Origin: Modicisalibacter luteus DSM 23508
GTDB lineage: Bacteria; Pseudomonadota; Gammaproteobacteria; Pseudomonadales; Halomonadaceae
DNA: 63,714 bases
Direction: 5' to 3'
Assembly (NCBI RefSeq): GCF_000378505.1
Contig: NZ_KB900007.1
Location: 1 to 63,714 of the forward strand
How positions within the stretch are numbered: the first letter of the stretch is position 1; each line of letters starts with the position of its first letter. Under the pieces are notes generated by a model. It saw only the letters and a program-made list of their open reading frames with translations, did not search any database and had not been told where the DNA came from. The position numbers and the translations under genes are program-made. Of the stretch, positions 38,970 through 48,702 are shown in pieces.

Positions 38970-39230
38970 TCAGCCCTTGGACTGTTCGACCACCTCGACC
39001 AGCGTCCAGGCCTTTTTCTTCGACAGCGGGCGGCATTCCGCGATGGACACCGTATCGCCCTGCTTCGCCTGGTTCGCCTCGTCATGGGCGTGCAGCTTGG
39101 TGGAGCGCTTCACGTACTTGCCATAGATCGGATGACGCTCGCGGCGCTCGATCATTACCACGATGGACTTGTCCATCTTGTCGCTCACCACCTTGCCGGT
39201 GAGCGTACGGGCTTTCTTCTCTTCGGCCAT
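38970..39230 (-). CDS. rpsQ: 30S ribosomal protein S17
   Basis: The 86-residue protein has [20 protein letters not shown] and [12 protein letters not shown] chose the ATG at 39230, one base past the rpmC stop; a GTG three codons earlier (39239) is an alternative. It is the last gene of the S10 operon. Confidence 0.96.
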   Translation of the reverse strand: MAEEKKARTLTGKVVSDKMDKSIVVMIERRERHPIYGKYVKRSTKLHAHDEANQAKQGDTVSIAECRPLSKKKAWTLVEVVEQSKG

Positions 39231-39231
39231 C

Positions 39232-39423
39232 TCAGTCACCTGCCTTCTCGTTGAGCACAGTCTTCACGCGGGCGATATCCCGGCGTACCTGCTTGAGCAG
39301 ATGAGTCTGGCTCAGTTGGCCGGTGGCCTTCTGCATGCGCAGGTTGAACTGCTCGCGGAGGAGCTCGAAAAGCTGCTCCTGCAGCGCTTCGACTGACTTT
39401 TCACGGATTTCCTGGGCTTTCAT
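39232..39423 (-). CDS. rpmC: 50S ribosomal protein L29
   Basis: This 63-residue, two-helix protein ([20 protein letters not shown]) lies at the peptide exit. Its ATG overlaps the rplP stop (TGATG); a GTG directly before would add one residue. Confidence 0.96.
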   Translation of the reverse strand: MKAQEIREKSVEALQEQLFELLREQFNLRMQKATGQLSQTHLLKQVRRDIARVKTVLNEKAGD

Positions 39424-39836
39424 CACATCACCGTCCGTTTCACAAAGGTGGTGGATACGGGCATCTTCTGCGCCGCCAAGGAGAAGGCTTCGCGCGCAAG
39501 CTCCTCAGAAACGCCCTCGATTTCGTAAAGCACCTTGCCCGGCTGAATCTGGGCGACCCAGTACTCGACGGAGCCCTTACCCTTACCCATACGGACTTCC
39601 AACGGCTTGTTGGTAATCGGCTTGTCCGGGAAGACACGGATCCAGATCTTGCCGCCACGCTTGACGTGACGAGTAATGGCACGACGGCCGGCTTCAATCT
39701 GGCGGGCGGTGATACGACCGCGACCCGTGGCCTTGAGACCGTACTCGCCGAAGCTCACCTTGCTTCCGCGATGCGCCAGGCCACGGTTGCGGCCCTTCTG
39801 CATCTTGCGGAATTTAGTACGCTTGGGTTGCAACAT
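39423..39836 (-). CDS. rplP: 50S ribosomal protein L16
   Basis: The 137-residue protein begins [20 protein letters not shown] and has [18 protein letters not shown] and [20 protein letters not shown] segments of L16, near the A-site tRNA. It lies between rpsC and rpmC. Confidence 0.98.
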   Translation of the reverse strand: MLQPKRTKFRKMQKGRNRGLAHRGSKVSFGEYGLKATGRGRITARQIEAGRRAITRHVKRGGKIWIRVFPDKPITNKPLEVRMGKGKGSVEYWVAQIQPGKVLYEIEGVSEELAREAFSLAAQKMPVSTTFVKRTVM

Positions 39837-39851
39837 CGACTACATCTCCCC

Positions 39852-40553
39852 TTACTTGGAACCTTTCTTCTTGGGCGCGGGCTGGCCTTGCGGCTGCTTC
39901 TGCTTAGCACGCACCTCTTCGATGCCCCCGAGGATTTCACCCTTGAAGACCCACACCTTGACGCCGATGACGCCGTAGGTGGTGTGCGCTTCATAGGTCG
40001 CGTAGTCGATGTCCGCGCGCAGGGTGTGCAGCGGCACACGACCTTCGCGATACCACTCAGTACGTGCGATTTCAGCACCACCGAGACGACCGGACAACTG
40101 CACCTTGATACCGCCCGCCCCCAAACGCATAGCGTTCTGGACGGCACGCTTCATGGCGCGACGGAACATCACGCGGCGTTCCAGCTGACCTGCGATGTTC
40201 TGAGCGACGAGCGCTGCATCGAGTTCCGGCTTGCGAACTTCTTCGATGTTGACGTGAACAGGCACGCCCATCATCTCGGTAACTTCGCGGCGCAGACGAT
40301 CGACGTCCTCACCCTTCTTGCCGATCACGATCCCCGGACGAGCCGTATGGATAGTGATGCGCGCATTGTTAGCGGGGCGCTCGATAGTGATGCGGCTCAC
40401 GGAGGCGTTCTTGAGACGCTGCTCCAGGAAGCGACGCACTTCGAGATCGTTATTCAGCTTGTCGGCATAAGCACCGCGCTCGGCATACCAGACCGAGGTA
40501 TGGTCCTTGACGATACCGAGACGAATGCCTGTCGGATTTACTTTTTGACCCAT
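39852..40553 (-). CDS. rpsC: 30S ribosomal protein S3
   Basis: The 233-residue protein starts [20 protein letters not shown] after AGGAG and contains the KH domain ([20 protein letters not shown]) and the [24 protein letters not shown] segment. The in-frame extension upstream of this ATG overlaps rplV and is discarded. Confidence 0.97.
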   Translation of the reverse strand: MGQKVNPTGIRLGIVKDHTSVWYAERGAYADKLNNDLEVRRFLEQRLKNASVSRITIERPANNARITIHTARPGIVIGKKGEDVDRLRREVTEMMGVPVHVNIEEVRKPELDAALVAQNIAGQLERRVMFRRAMKRAVQNAMRLGAGGIKVQLSGRLGGAEIARTEWYREGRVPLHTLRADIDYATYEAHTTYGVIGVKVWVFKGEILGGIEEVRAKQKQPQGQPAPKKKGSK

Positions 40554-40564
40554 CTGGTCGACTC

Positions 40565-40897
40565 CTACTTCTCGGCTACCTTGACGGTGATGTGGCAAGT
40601 GCGCTTCAAAATGCGATCCGCACGGCCCTTGGCGCGCGGCTGGATGCGCTTGAGCGTCATGCCCTCATCGACGCAGATGGTCGAGACACGCAGCTCGTCA
40701 ATGTCCATGCCGTTATTTTCTTCCGCGTTAGCAATGGCGGACTGAAGCACTTTTTTGACCAGCTTGGCAGCCTTCTTCGGTGAGAAGGCCAGCAGGTCGA
40801 GCGCCTCGGCGACCGGTTTACCGCGCACCTGGTCAGCCACCAAACGGGCCTTCTGGGCGGATAAACGAGCGCCACGCAGCTTAGCTGTGACTTCCAT
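40565..40897 (-). CDS. rplV: 50S ribosomal protein L22
   Basis: The 110-residue protein lines the exit tunnel; it has [20 protein letters not shown] and the loop ending [20 protein letters not shown]. It lies between rpsS and rpsC. Confidence 0.98.
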   Translation of the reverse strand: MEVTAKLRGARLSAQKARLVADQVRGKPVAEALDLLAFSPKKAAKLVKKVLQSAIANAEENNGMDIDELRVSTICVDEGMTLKRIQPRAKGRADRILKRTCHITVKVAEK

Positions 40898-40915
40898 CTC
40901 TCAATCCTCTCTGGC

Positions 40916-41191
40916 TTACCGTTTGGCTTTCTTGTCCGCCGCATGGCCGCGGTAGGTGCGGGTAGCAGCGAATTCGCCCAGCTTGTGGCCAACCATTTCC
41001 TCGGAGACATGCACCGGGACATGTTGGCGACCGTTATGGACCGCAATGGTGAGCCCGACCATGTTGGGCAGGATCATGGAACGACGCGACCAGGTCTTGA
41101 TCGGTTTGCGGTCGTTCTTCTCCACTGCAGTCTCAACCTTCCTCAGCAGATGAAGGTCAATAAAAGGACCTTTCTTCAGTGAACGTGGCAC
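40916..41191 (-). CDS. rpsS: 30S ribosomal protein S19
   Basis: The 91-residue protein begins [20 protein letters not shown] and has [20 protein letters not shown]. It binds 16S rRNA with S13 and lies between rplB and rplV. Confidence 0.98.
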   Translation of the reverse strand: MPRSLKKGPFIDLHLLRKVETAVEKNDRKPIKTWSRRSMILPNMVGLTIAVHNGRQHVPVHVSEEMVGHKLGEFAATRTYRGHAADKKAKR

Positions 41192-41213
41192 AGCCGTTAC
41201 CTCTTAATGTCTG

Positions 41214-42041
41214 TTACTTGGCCTTGCGGCGACGAACGATCAGCTTATCGGTGCGCTTGTTCTTGCGTGTCTTGTGGCCCTTGGTCGGAACGCCCCAGGG
41301 CGTGACCGGGTGACGACCACCACTGGTACGGCCTTCACCGCCACCATGCGGGTGATCCACCGGGTTCATCGCGACACCACGAACAGTCGGGCGCACACCG
41401 CGCCAGCGTTTGGCACCGGCCTTGCCCAGTTGACGGAGGCTGTGCTCAGAGTTGCTCACTTCGCCGAGGGTGGCGCGGCACTCTGCCAGCACCTTGCGCA
41501 TCTCGCCGGAGCGTAGACGCAGGGTGGCATAGTTACCTTCGCGAGCGACCAGCTGGGCGCTGGCACCGGCACTGCGAGCAATCTGCGCGCCCTTGCCGGG
41601 CTTGAGCTCGATGCAGTGTACGGTGGAGCCCACCGGGATGTTGCGCAGCGGCAGGCAGTTGCCCTTCTTGATCGCTGCATTGACACCGGACTCGAGAGTA
41701 TCGCCTGCACTCACGCCCTTGGGCGCGATGATGTAGCGGCGCTCGCCATCCAGGTACTTCAGCAGTGCGATATGTGCGCTGCGGTTCGGGTCGTATTCCA
41801 GACGCTCTACGACAGCAGGTACGCCGTCCTTGTTGCGCTTGAAGTCAACCAGACGATAGTGCTGACGGTGCCCACCGCCCACGTGACGTGTGGTGATGCG
41901 ACCGTTGTTGTTACGGCCACCGGACTTGGACTGTTTTTCAAGCAGCGGCGCGTATGCGCGGCCCTTGTACAGCTCCTCGCCGACGATCTTGACGACGTGG
42001 CGACGACCGGCGGATGTTGGTTTGGTCTTAACTACTGCCAT
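41214..42041 (-). CDS. rplB: 50S ribosomal protein L2
   Basis: The 275-residue protein supports the peptidyl transferase centre. The C-terminal signature [20 protein letters not shown] is intact, including the conserved histidine of the HPHGGG loop. Confidence 0.98.
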   Translation of the reverse strand: MAVVKTKPTSAGRRHVVKIVGEELYKGRAYAPLLEKQSKSGGRNNNGRITTRHVGGGHRQHYRLVDFKRNKDGVPAVVERLEYDPNRSAHIALLKYLDGERRYIIAPKGVSAGDTLESGVNAAIKKGNCLPLRNIPVGSTVHCIELKPGKGAQIARSAGASAQLVAREGNYATLRLRSGEMRKVLAECRATLGEVSNSEHSLRQLGKAGAKRWRGVRPTVRGVAMNPVDHPHGGGEGRTSGGRHPVTPWGVPTKGHKTRKNKRTDKLIVRRRKAK

Positions 42042-42058
42042 GATCCGTACTCCTGCCC

Positions 42059-42355
42059 TTATTCGGCGCCAGAGAAGTCTTCGAGGGTCTCACCCGCTGC
42101 CAGCGTAACGTAGGCCTTGCGGTAGCCCTTGCGCAGACCCGTGCCATGCACGGTGCGCTTGGTCTTGCCCTTCATGTTCAGGACCTGAACCCGATCAACC
42201 TTTTTGCCGAAGAGTGCCTCGACGGCCTTCTTGATCTCGGGCTTGGTTGCGTCCTGGGCCACCTTGAACACGTACTGGTTGTTTTCGGCGGCGAATGCGG
42301 CCTTCTCGGTCATGTGCGGGCCGAGCAGAACCTTGAATACGCGTTCCTGGTTCAT
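42059..42355 (-). CDS. rplW: 50S ribosomal protein L23
   Basis: The 98-residue exit-site protein has [20 protein letters not shown] and [20 protein letters not shown]. Its ATG overlaps the rplD stop by four bases, indicating coupling. Confidence 0.98.
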   Translation of the reverse strand: MNQERVFKVLLGPHMTEKAAFAAENNQYVFKVAQDATKPEIKKAVEALFGKKVDRVQVLNMKGKTKRTVHGTGLRKGYRKAYVTLAAGETLEDFSGAE

Positions 42356-42957
42356 GCCAACTTCTCCTCGAATTTGCGCAGAGCGGAGACGGTGACCAGT
42401 ACCTTATCAAAGGCAACCAGACTCACCGGATCGGCAGCGGCGACATCCACAACATCTACGTTGGGAATATTGCGTGCAGCCAGGTAAAGCTTCTCGTCAA
42501 CTTCCTCAGTGACGATCAGCACCTTCTCCAGACCGAGCTCCTTGAGCTTGGCAACCAACTGTTTGGTCTTAGGTGCATCGACAGCGAACTCGTCGACGGC
42601 TACCAGGCGTTCCTGGCGAACCAGCTCCGAGAGGATCGAACGCATTGCCGCACGATACATCTTGCGGTTGACCTTCTGGGTATAGTCTTGCGGACGAGCT
42701 GCGAAGGTCACACCACCGCTGCGCCAAAGCGGCGAACGGATGGTACCGGCACGAGCACGGCCAGTACCCTTCTGACGCCACGGCTTCTTACCACCACCAC
42801 TGACTTCAGAGCGGGTCTTCTGAGCACGAGTCCCTTGACGACCACCTGCCAGATAAGCAGTGACCACCTGGTGAACCAGCGCTTCATTGAATTCTTTGCC
42901 AAAGGTTGCGTCGGCGACTTCGACGGTACCGCCAGCACCTGCAAGATTCAGATTCAT
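42352..42957 (-). CDS. rplD: 50S ribosomal protein L4
   Basis: The 201-residue protein has the rRNA-binding loop [20 protein letters not shown] followed by [20 protein letters not shown] residues. In E. coli L4 also represses the S10 operon; the usual leader before rpsJ is short here, but a structured element lies before rplC. Confidence 0.98.
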   Translation of the reverse strand: MNLNLAGAGGTVEVADATFGKEFNEALVHQVVTAYLAGGRQGTRAQKTRSEVSGGGKKPWRQKGTGRARAGTIRSPLWRSGGVTFAARPQDYTQKVNRKMYRAAMRSILSELVRQERLVAVDEFAVDAPKTKQLVAKLKELGLEKVLIVTEEVDEKLYLAARNIPNVDVVDVAAADPVSLVAFDKVLVTVSALRKFEEKLA

Positions 42958-42970
42958 TGGTAATTACCCC

Positions 42971-43609
42971 TCAGCGAGCTTTCACGGCACTGCGAACGAT
43001 CACGTCGCTGCCCGGCGCACCAGGAACAGCGCCCTTGACGAGCAGCAGATTACGTTCAGCATCGACGCGCACGACTTCCAGGCTCTGCACGGTCACACGC
43101 TCGTTGCCGAGCTGACCTGCCATCTTCTTGCCCTTGAATACGCGGCCGGGAGTCTGACACTGGCCAATAGAACCAGGCGCACGGTGGGACAGAGAGTTGC
43201 CGTGGGTCATGTCCTGGGTACGGAAATTCCAGCGCTTAACAGCGCCTTGATAACCTTTACCCTTGGAGGTGCCGGTCACATCAATCTTCTGACCAGCTTC
43301 AAAGAGGGATACGGTGAGTTCGCCACCCACTTCCGGAGCTTCTTCGCCTTCAGACAGACGAAACTCCATCAGTGAACGGCCAGCCTCAACACCTGCCTTG
43401 GCGTACTGGCCTGCAGCCGCCTTGCTCAGGTGCTTGGACTTGCGGGAGCCGGCTGTTACCTGAATCGCGCTATAACCGTCAGTTTCGACGTTCTTTACGC
43501 GAGTCACGCGATTAGGCTCAACCTCGATAACGGTTACGGGCACGGATGCGCCATCTTCGGTGAAGATACGGGTCATACCGCTCTTCTTACCGACCAAACC
43601 GATAGTCAT
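42971..43609 (-). CDS. rplC: 50S ribosomal protein L3
   Basis: The 212-residue protein has [20 protein letters not shown] and [20 protein letters not shown]. The start follows GGAG. A 141-base structured spacer separates it from rpsJ. Confidence 0.98.
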   Translation of the reverse strand: MTIGLVGKKSGMTRIFTEDGASVPVTVIEVEPNRVTRVKNVETDGYSAIQVTAGSRKSKHLSKAAAGQYAKAGVEAGRSLMEFRLSEGEEAPEVGGELTVSLFEAGQKIDVTGTSKGKGYQGAVKRWNFRTQDMTHGNSLSHRAPGSIGQCQTPGRVFKGKKMAGQLGNERVTVQSLEVVRVDAERNLLLVKGAVPGAPGSDVIVRSAVKAR

Positions 43610-43670
43610 GTTCAGTCTCCTATAGTGTACGGGGCTATCACCCGCTATGGCTGCCCTTTCCAGAGCATTC

Positions 43671-43746
43671 CACTAGCACATTGTGTGACGCCGTCTCGGC
43701 GTGGCGACCATGCTACCTCTAGGCAGCCTGCCGCAAGTGTCTAGTG
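43671..43746 (-). ncRNA. Candidate three-stem RNA element between rpsJ and rplC
   Basis: In the minus-strand RNA three helices can form a three-way junction. P1 pairs CACUAG-A-CAC (43746-43737) with GUG-CUAGUG (43679-43671). P2 is GCUGCC-UAGA-GGUAGC (43727-43712). P3 is ACGCCG-AGA-CGGCGU (43702-43688). It lies about 60 bases before the rplC start. It may be a ribosomal-protein (for example L4) binding site controlling rplC and the genes after it; this is inference from structure and position. Confidence 0.6.
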
Positions 43747-43750
43747 TGAG

Positions 43751-44062
43751 TTAATCGAGCTTGATCTGTACGTCCACGCCAGCGGCGAGGTCGAGTTTCA
43801 TCAGCGCATCGACGGTCTTTTCCGTCGGCTCGACGATATCGAGCACACGCTTGTGAGTGCGAATTTCGTACTGGTCACGCGCGTCCTTGTTGACGTGCGG
43901 TGAAATCAGCACTGTATAACGCTCACGATTGGTCGGCAGCGGAATCGGTCCACGTACCTGAGCCCCAGTCCGCTTCGCGGTATCCACGATTTCTTGGGCG
44001 GACTGATCAATCAGGCGGTGGTCGAAGGCTTTCAACCGAATGCGAATCTTCTGGTTCTGCAT
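43751..44062 (-). CDS. rpsJ: 30S ribosomal protein S10 (NusE)
   Basis: The 103-residue protein begins [20 protein letters not shown], the same length as E. coli S10. Besides its ribosomal role it acts in transcription antitermination with NusB. It heads the S10 operon behind a near-consensus promoter and a leader of only about 60 bases. Confidence 0.98.
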   Translation of the reverse strand: MQNQKIRIRLKAFDHRLIDQSAQEIVDTAKRTGAQVRGPIPLPTNRERYTVLISPHVNKDARDQYEIRTHKRVLDIVEPTEKTVDALMKLDLAAGVDVQIKLD

Positions 44063-44127
44063 TAGCCCTAAACTCCAATGGATGTCGACGGCCTTTCGCC
44101 GCCTACCCACGCATTTAAAGGATGCGC

Positions 44128-44156
44128 ATTATAGGCATGCAGACTTGCAGAGTCAA
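44128..44156 (-). promoter_or_regulatory. Sigma-70 promoter of the S10 operon
   Basis: On the minus strand TTGACT (44156-44151) and TATAAT (44133-44128) are separated by 17 bases, followed by the discriminator GCGCATCC. It lies between the tuf terminator and rpsJ. Confidence 0.92.
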
Positions 44157-44166
44157 ACATGCGCAG

Positions 44167-44192
44167 AAAGGGGGCTCCTTGCGGAGCCCCCT
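44167..44192 (-). terminator. Terminator after tuf
   Basis: On the minus strand a perfect 9-bp stem (GGGGGCTCC / GGAGCCCCC, loop GCAA) is followed by TTTCTG. It lies 23 bases past the tuf stop and overlaps the region just upstream of the S10 promoter. Confidence 0.9.
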
Positions 44193-44214
44193 TCGATCAT
44201 CTGAAGCCCAGGAC

Positions 44215-45408
44215 TTACTGGATGATCTTGGCGACAACACCGGCGCCAACGGTACGACCACCTTCGCGAATAGCGAAGCGCAGGCCGTCTTCCATGGCGA
44301 TCGGTGCAATCAGCGTGACAGTCATCTGGACGTTGTCGCCCGGCATAACCATCTCGACGCCTTCCGGCAGCTCACAGGTACCAGTTACGTCAGTGGTACG
44401 GAAGTAGAACTGCGGACGATAGCCCTTGAAGAACGGAGTATGACGACCACCTTCTTCTTTGGACAGGATATAGACTTCGGATTCGAAGACGGTGTGCGGG
44501 GTAATGGAGCCCGGCTTGGCCAGGACCTGACCACGCTCGACGTCATCACGCTTGGTACCACGCAGCAGAGCACCGATGTTCTCGCCAGCACGACCTTCGT
44601 CAAGCAGCTTGCGGAACATCTCGACACCGGTAACGGTAGTCTTGGTGGTGTCCTTGAGACCGACGATCTCGACTTCGTCGCCTGTGCGAACGATACCGCG
44701 CTCGACACGACCGGTTACAACGGTACCACGACCGGAAATGGAGAAGACATCTTCGATCGGCATCAGGAACGGCTGGTCGATAGCACGCTCCGGCTCAGGG
44801 ATGTACTCGTCGAGAGCCTTGATCAGGTTGGCAACGGCGGTAGTACCCATGCCATTGTCGTCCTTGCCTTCCAGAGCCATCAGCGCAGAACCGATGATGA
44901 TCGGAGTGTCGTCGCCCGGGAAGTCGTACTCGCTGAGGAGTTCACGAACTTCCATCTCGACCAGTTCGAGCAGCTCTTCATCGTCGACCATATCGGCCTT
45001 GTTCAAGAACACGACGATGTAGGGAACGCCAACCTGGCGAGACAGCAGGATGTGCTCGCGAGTCTGCGGCATGGGGCCGTCAGCGGCAGAACAGACCAGA
45101 ATAGCGCCGTCCATCTGGGCAGCACCGGTGATCATGTTCTTGACGTAGTCAGCGTGCCCCGGGCAGTCGACGTGGGCATAGTGGCGCGCCTCGGACTGAT
45201 ACTCGACGTGAGCAGTCGCGATGGTGATACCACGCTCACGCTCTTCCGGAGCGTTGTCGATGGTATCGAAGGCGCGCCAGTCACCACCGAATACTTCGGC
45301 GGAAACACGGGTCAGAGCTGCAGTCAGCGTGGTCTTGCCGTGGTCGACGTGACCGATGGTACCGACGTTGACGTGCGGTTTGGAACGCTCAAATTTTTCC
45401 TTAGCCAC
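44215..45408 (-). CDS. tuf: Elongation factor Tu
   Basis: EF-Tu delivers aminoacyl-tRNA to the ribosome as a GTP complex. The 397-residue protein has the GTPase motifs [13 protein letters not shown] and NKAD, then the two beta-barrel domains. It starts with GTG at 45408 after GAGG. It is the last gene of the str operon. No second tuf copy is present at the usual place before tRNA-Trp. Confidence 0.98.
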   Translation of the reverse strand: MAKEKFERSKPHVNVGTIGHVDHGKTTLTAALTRVSAEVFGGDWRAFDTIDNAPEERERGITIATAHVEYQSEARHYAHVDCPGHADYVKNMITGAAQMDGAILVCSAADGPMPQTREHILLSRQVGVPYIVVFLNKADMVDDEELLELVEMEVRELLSEYDFPGDDTPIIIGSALMALEGKDDNGMGTTAVANLIKALDEYIPEPERAIDQPFLMPIEDVFSISGRGTVVTGRVERGIVRTGDEVEIVGLKDTTKTTVTGVEMFRKLLDEGRAGENIGALLRGTKRDDVERGQVLAKPGSITPHTVFESEVYILSKEEGGRHTPFFKGYRPQFYFRTTDVTGTCELPEGVEMVMPGDNVQMTVTLIAPIAMEDGLRFAIREGGRTVGAGVVAKIIQ

Positions 45409-45437
45409 TGCTATAACCTCTTTACGTTAGCTAACGG

Positions 45438-47558
45438 TTAACCGTTCTGGTTGATGACGGCTTCGACGACGCTGGACGGCGCCTCTTCGTAATTCGCAAA
45501 CTCCATAGTGTAGCTTGCGCGGCCCTGGGTCTGAGAACGCAGATCGGTCGCATAACCGAACATCTCAGCCAACGGAACCGTGGCACGGATGATCTTGCCA
45601 GAAGATGAGTCATCCATACCCTGCACAAGGCCACGACGGCGGTTCAGGTCACCCATGACATCACCCATAAACTCCTCGGGGGTCACGACTTCCACCTTCA
45701 TCACCGGCTCAAGCAGGACTGCCTTGGCCTTGCGAGCACCTTCCTTGATCGCCATGGAAGAGGCGATCTTGAACGCGGTCTCGTTAGAGTCCACGTCGTG
45801 GTAGGAACCGTCGAACAGCGTAACCTTGACGTCAATCATCGGGTAACCCGCGATGACACCGTTCTGCAGCTGCTCATAGGCCCCTTTCTCGACGGCCGGC
45901 ACGTATTCCTTGGGAACCACGCCACCGACGATCTCGGACGCGAACTTGAAGTGCATCTCCTCGTCCTCGCCCTTATCTTCGGCCGTCAACGGCTCGATAC
46001 GCAGGTGTACGTGACCGTACTGACCGCGACCGCCCGACTGACGTACGAACTTGCCTTCCTGCTCGACCGAGTGACGAATGGTCTCGCGATAGGCAACCTG
46101 CGGCTTGCCGATGTTGGCCTCGACCTTAAACTCGCGACGCATACGGTCGACGATGATATCGAGGTGCAGCTCACCCATACCGGAGATGATAGTCTGCCCG
46201 GTTTCCTCGTCTGTCTTGACGCGGAATGACGGGTCTTCCTGAGCCAGCTTGCCCAGTGCGACGCCCATCTTCTCCTGGTCAGCCTTGGACTTCGGCTCTA
46301 CCGCCACGGAGATAACCGGATCCGGAAACTCCATGCGCTCCAGAACGATTTTCTCGTTGATGTCGCAAAGCGTATCGCCCGTGGTGACATCCTTCAGGCC
46401 GATACAGGCCGCAATGTCACCCGCCAGGACTTCTTTGATCTCTTCACGGGAGTTGGCATGCATCTGAACGATACGACCGACACGCTCTTTCTTCTGCTTG
46501 ACAGAGTTGTAAACGCTGTCACCAGACTTCAGCACACCAGAGTAAACCCGGATAAAGGTCAGGGTACCAACGAACGGGTCAGTGGCGATCTTGAAGGCCA
46601 GAGCAGCGAAAGGCGCACTATCGTCGGCCTCACGCGTCGCAATGGTACCTTCCTTGTCGTCCAGCTCACCTTCGATGGCCTTGACTTCGGTGGGAGACGG
46701 CATGTACTCGATAACACCGTCCAACACTGCCTGCACGCCCTTGTTCTTGAACGCGGAACCACAGGTGATCAGAACGATTTCATTGTCGAGTGTACGGCGA
46801 CGCAGGCCGGCCTTGATGTCTTCTTTGGTGAGCTCACCCCCTTCGAGGTACTTATCCATGAGCTCTTCGGACGCCTCGGCAGCAGCTTCGACCATCTCTT
46901 CGCGATATTTTTCGGCAGTCTCTTGCAGCTCAGCCGGAATATCGACGAGCTCGTAATTCATACCGAAATTATCTTCATCCCAAAGGATGGCCTTCATCTC
47001 GATCAGGTCAATGACGCCCTTGAAGTCCTCTTCCGCACCCCAGTTGATCTGGATCGGCACGGCATTGGCGCCCAGGCGCTCCTTGAGCTGTTCGACAACC
47101 ATGAAGAAGTCTGCACCGGCACGGTCCATCTTGTTGACGAAGACCATGCGCGGAACTTCATACTTATTGGCCTGGCGCCAAACAGTTTCCGTTTGCGGCT
47201 GCACACCGGAAGAACCACACAGAACGACCACGGCACCATCGAGGACACGCAGCGAACGCTCGACTTCGATGGTGAAGTCGACGTGCCCTGGTGTATCGAT
47301 AATGTTGATACGATGCTCGTCGAACTGCTTGCTCATGCCCTGCCAGAAGCAGGTGGTTGCCGCAGAGGTGATAGTGATACCACGCTCTTGCTCCTGCTCC
47401 ATCCAGTCCATGGTGGCTGCGCCTTCATGGACCTCGCCAACCTTGTGAGACAGGCCGGTATAGAACAGGACACGCTCGGTAGTGGTGGTCTTCCCGGCGT
47501 CGACGTGAGCAACGATACCGATATTGCGGTAACGCTTAAGCGGAGTCTTGCGTGCCAC
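45438..47558 (-). CDS. fusA: Elongation factor G
   Basis: EF-G drives translocation using GTP. The 706-residue protein has the G-domain motifs [18 protein letters not shown] and NKMDRAGA, then domains II-V, with [20 protein letters not shown] near the C terminus. It starts with GTG, 18 bases after rpsG. Confidence 0.98.
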   Translation of the reverse strand: MARKTPLKRYRNIGIVAHVDAGKTTTTERVLFYTGLSHKVGEVHEGAATMDWMEQEQERGITITSAATTCFWQGMSKQFDEHRINIIDTPGHVDFTIEVERSLRVLDGAVVVLCGSSGVQPQTETVWRQANKYEVPRMVFVNKMDRAGADFFMVVEQLKERLGANAVPIQINWGAEEDFKGVIDLIEMKAILWDEDNFGMNYELVDIPAELQETAEKYREEMVEAAAEASEELMDKYLEGGELTKEDIKAGLRRRTLDNEIVLITCGSAFKNKGVQAVLDGVIEYMPSPTEVKAIEGELDDKEGTIATREADDSAPFAALAFKIATDPFVGTLTFIRVYSGVLKSGDSVYNSVKQKKERVGRIVQMHANSREEIKEVLAGDIAACIGLKDVTTGDTLCDINEKIVLERMEFPDPVISVAVEPKSKADQEKMGVALGKLAQEDPSFRVKTDEETGQTIISGMGELHLDIIVDRMRREFKVEANIGKPQVAYRETIRHSVEQEGKFVRQSGGRGQYGHVHLRIEPLTAEDKGEDEEMHFKFASEIVGGVVPKEYVPAVEKGAYEQLQNGVIAGYPMIDVKVTLFDGSYHDVDSNETAFKIASSMAIKEGARKAKAVLLEPVMKVEVVTPEEFMGDVMGDLNRRRGLVQGMDDSSSGKIIRATVPLAEMFGYATDLRSQTQGRASYTMEFANYEEAPSSVVEAVINQNG

Positions 47559-47576
47559 GATGGAATTCCCCGTTGG

Positions 47577-48047
47577 TTAGAAGCGGTAGTGTGAGAAGGC
47601 CTTGTTGGCTTCTGCCATGCGATGCACGTCTTCACGCTTCTTCACAGCAGCGCCCTTGCCTTCGGAGGCGTCCAGCATCTCGCCGGCGAGACGCTGTACC
47701 ATGGTTTTTTCACCACGGTTACGGGCAGCATCGACCAGCCAGCGCATGGCCAGCGCCTGACGACGCGACGGACGTACTTCCACGGGCACCTGGTAGGTCG
47801 CACCACCGACACGGCGGGACTTGACCTCGACCATCGGCTGGATGGCTTCCAGCGCCTTGTCAAAGATGTCCAGCGGCTCGTCTTTTCCACGTTCGGCAAC
47901 CCGGTCGAGTGCACCGTAAACGATGCGCTCGGCTACAGACTTCTTGCCGCTGATCATCAGGTGGTTCATGAACTTAGCCAGGCGCTCACTTCCGAACTTA
48001 GGATCCGGAAGGATCTCGCGCTTAGCAGCAACTCTTCTTCTAGGCAT
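47577..48047 (-). CDS. rpsG: 30S ribosomal protein S7
   Basis: The 156-residue protein begins [20 protein letters not shown]. The 119 bases between rpsL and rpsG contain a stem-loop region (GCGTCAC...GTGGCG); in E. coli S7 binds this spacer to repress the str operon, so a similar control is plausible. Confidence 0.98.
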   Translation of the reverse strand: MPRRRVAAKREILPDPKFGSERLAKFMNHLMISGKKSVAERIVYGALDRVAERGKDEPLDIFDKALEAIQPMVEVKSRRVGGATYQVPVEVRPSRRQALAMRWLVDAARNRGEKTMVQRLAGEMLDASEGKGAAVKKREDVHRMAEANKAFSHYRF

Positions 48048-48166
48048 GATAAGCCCTCGGTTGAAGGGTCCTTCAGGTAAACCCGAGACTCTCACTCGCC
48101 ACGCAAGTGACGCTCGACCTTACTCTTATCTGACCATTGTTACGTAGGAGTAAACGGCGTCCGGCA

Positions 48167-48541
48167 TTAGGCCTTGGGACGCTTGGTACCGTACTTGGAA
48201 CGGCCCTGCTTACGATTTTGTACACCGGAGGTGTCCAAGGCGCCACGCACAGTGTGATAACGCACACCAGGCAAGTCCTTGACACGGCCGCCACGAATCA
48301 GGACCACGGAGTGTTCCTGCAGGTTGTGGCCTTCACCGCCGATATAGGATGTGACTTCGTACCCGTTGGTCAGGCGAACACGGCACACCTTACGTAGTGC
48401 GGAGTTCGGCTTCTTCGGGGTAGTGGTGTAGACGCGGGTACAAACCCCGCGACGCTGCGGACAGGCCTGCAGCGCCGGCACGTCGCTCTTGGCGACCGGG
48501 CGCTTGCGCGGCTTGCGCACGAGCTGGTTGATCGTTGCCAT
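48167..48541 (-). CDS. rpsL: 30S ribosomal protein S12
   Basis: The 124-residue decoding-site protein begins [14 protein letters not shown]. The two loops linked to streptomycin resistance have the wild-type lysines ([13 protein letters not shown] and [13 protein letters not shown]). It is the first gene of the str operon behind a recognisable promoter. Confidence 0.98.
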   Translation of the reverse strand: MATINQLVRKPRKRPVAKSDVPALQACPQRRGVCTRVYTTTPKKPNSALRKVCRVRLTNGYEVTSYIGGEGHNLQEHSVVLIRGGRVKDLPGVRYHTVRGALDTSGVQNRKQGRSKYGTKRPKA

Positions 48542-48626
48542 AGTCTGTAGCTGACTCCAATGGTTGCCTTGCTTCTGCGTCATGTAACGCATAGGGGCGC
48601 ACCCGCCCCACTATTAAAGGCTGCGC

Positions 48627-48656
48627 ATTCTAATGTCTGGTCGCAAGCGACGTCAA
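48627..48656 (-). promoter_or_regulatory. Sigma-70 promoter of the str operon
   Basis: On the minus strand TTGACG (48656-48651) and TAGAAT (48632-48627) are 18 bases apart and followed by GCGCAGCC, almost the same start region as the S10 promoter. The -35 box directly adjoins the hairpin after rpoC. Confidence 0.78.
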
Positions 48657-48657
48657 G

Positions 48658-48682
48658 GCCGACCCTCATCAAGGGCCGGCCA
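48658..48682 (-). terminator. Hairpin after rpoC
   Basis: A 10-bp stem (GGCCGGCCCT with AGGGTCGGCC, loop TGATG, one G-U pair) lies about 20 bases past rpoC. There is no proper T-tract, so termination may be weak or Rho-assisted. Confidence 0.45.
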
Positions 48683-48702
48683 GGACACGTGAACGGCTCG
48701 CC

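Noticed and set aside
44122..45441. A 439-codon open frame antisense to tuf
   Set aside because: It lies fully opposite a certain gene and contains Asp/His-rich text produced by reversing EF-Tu codons.
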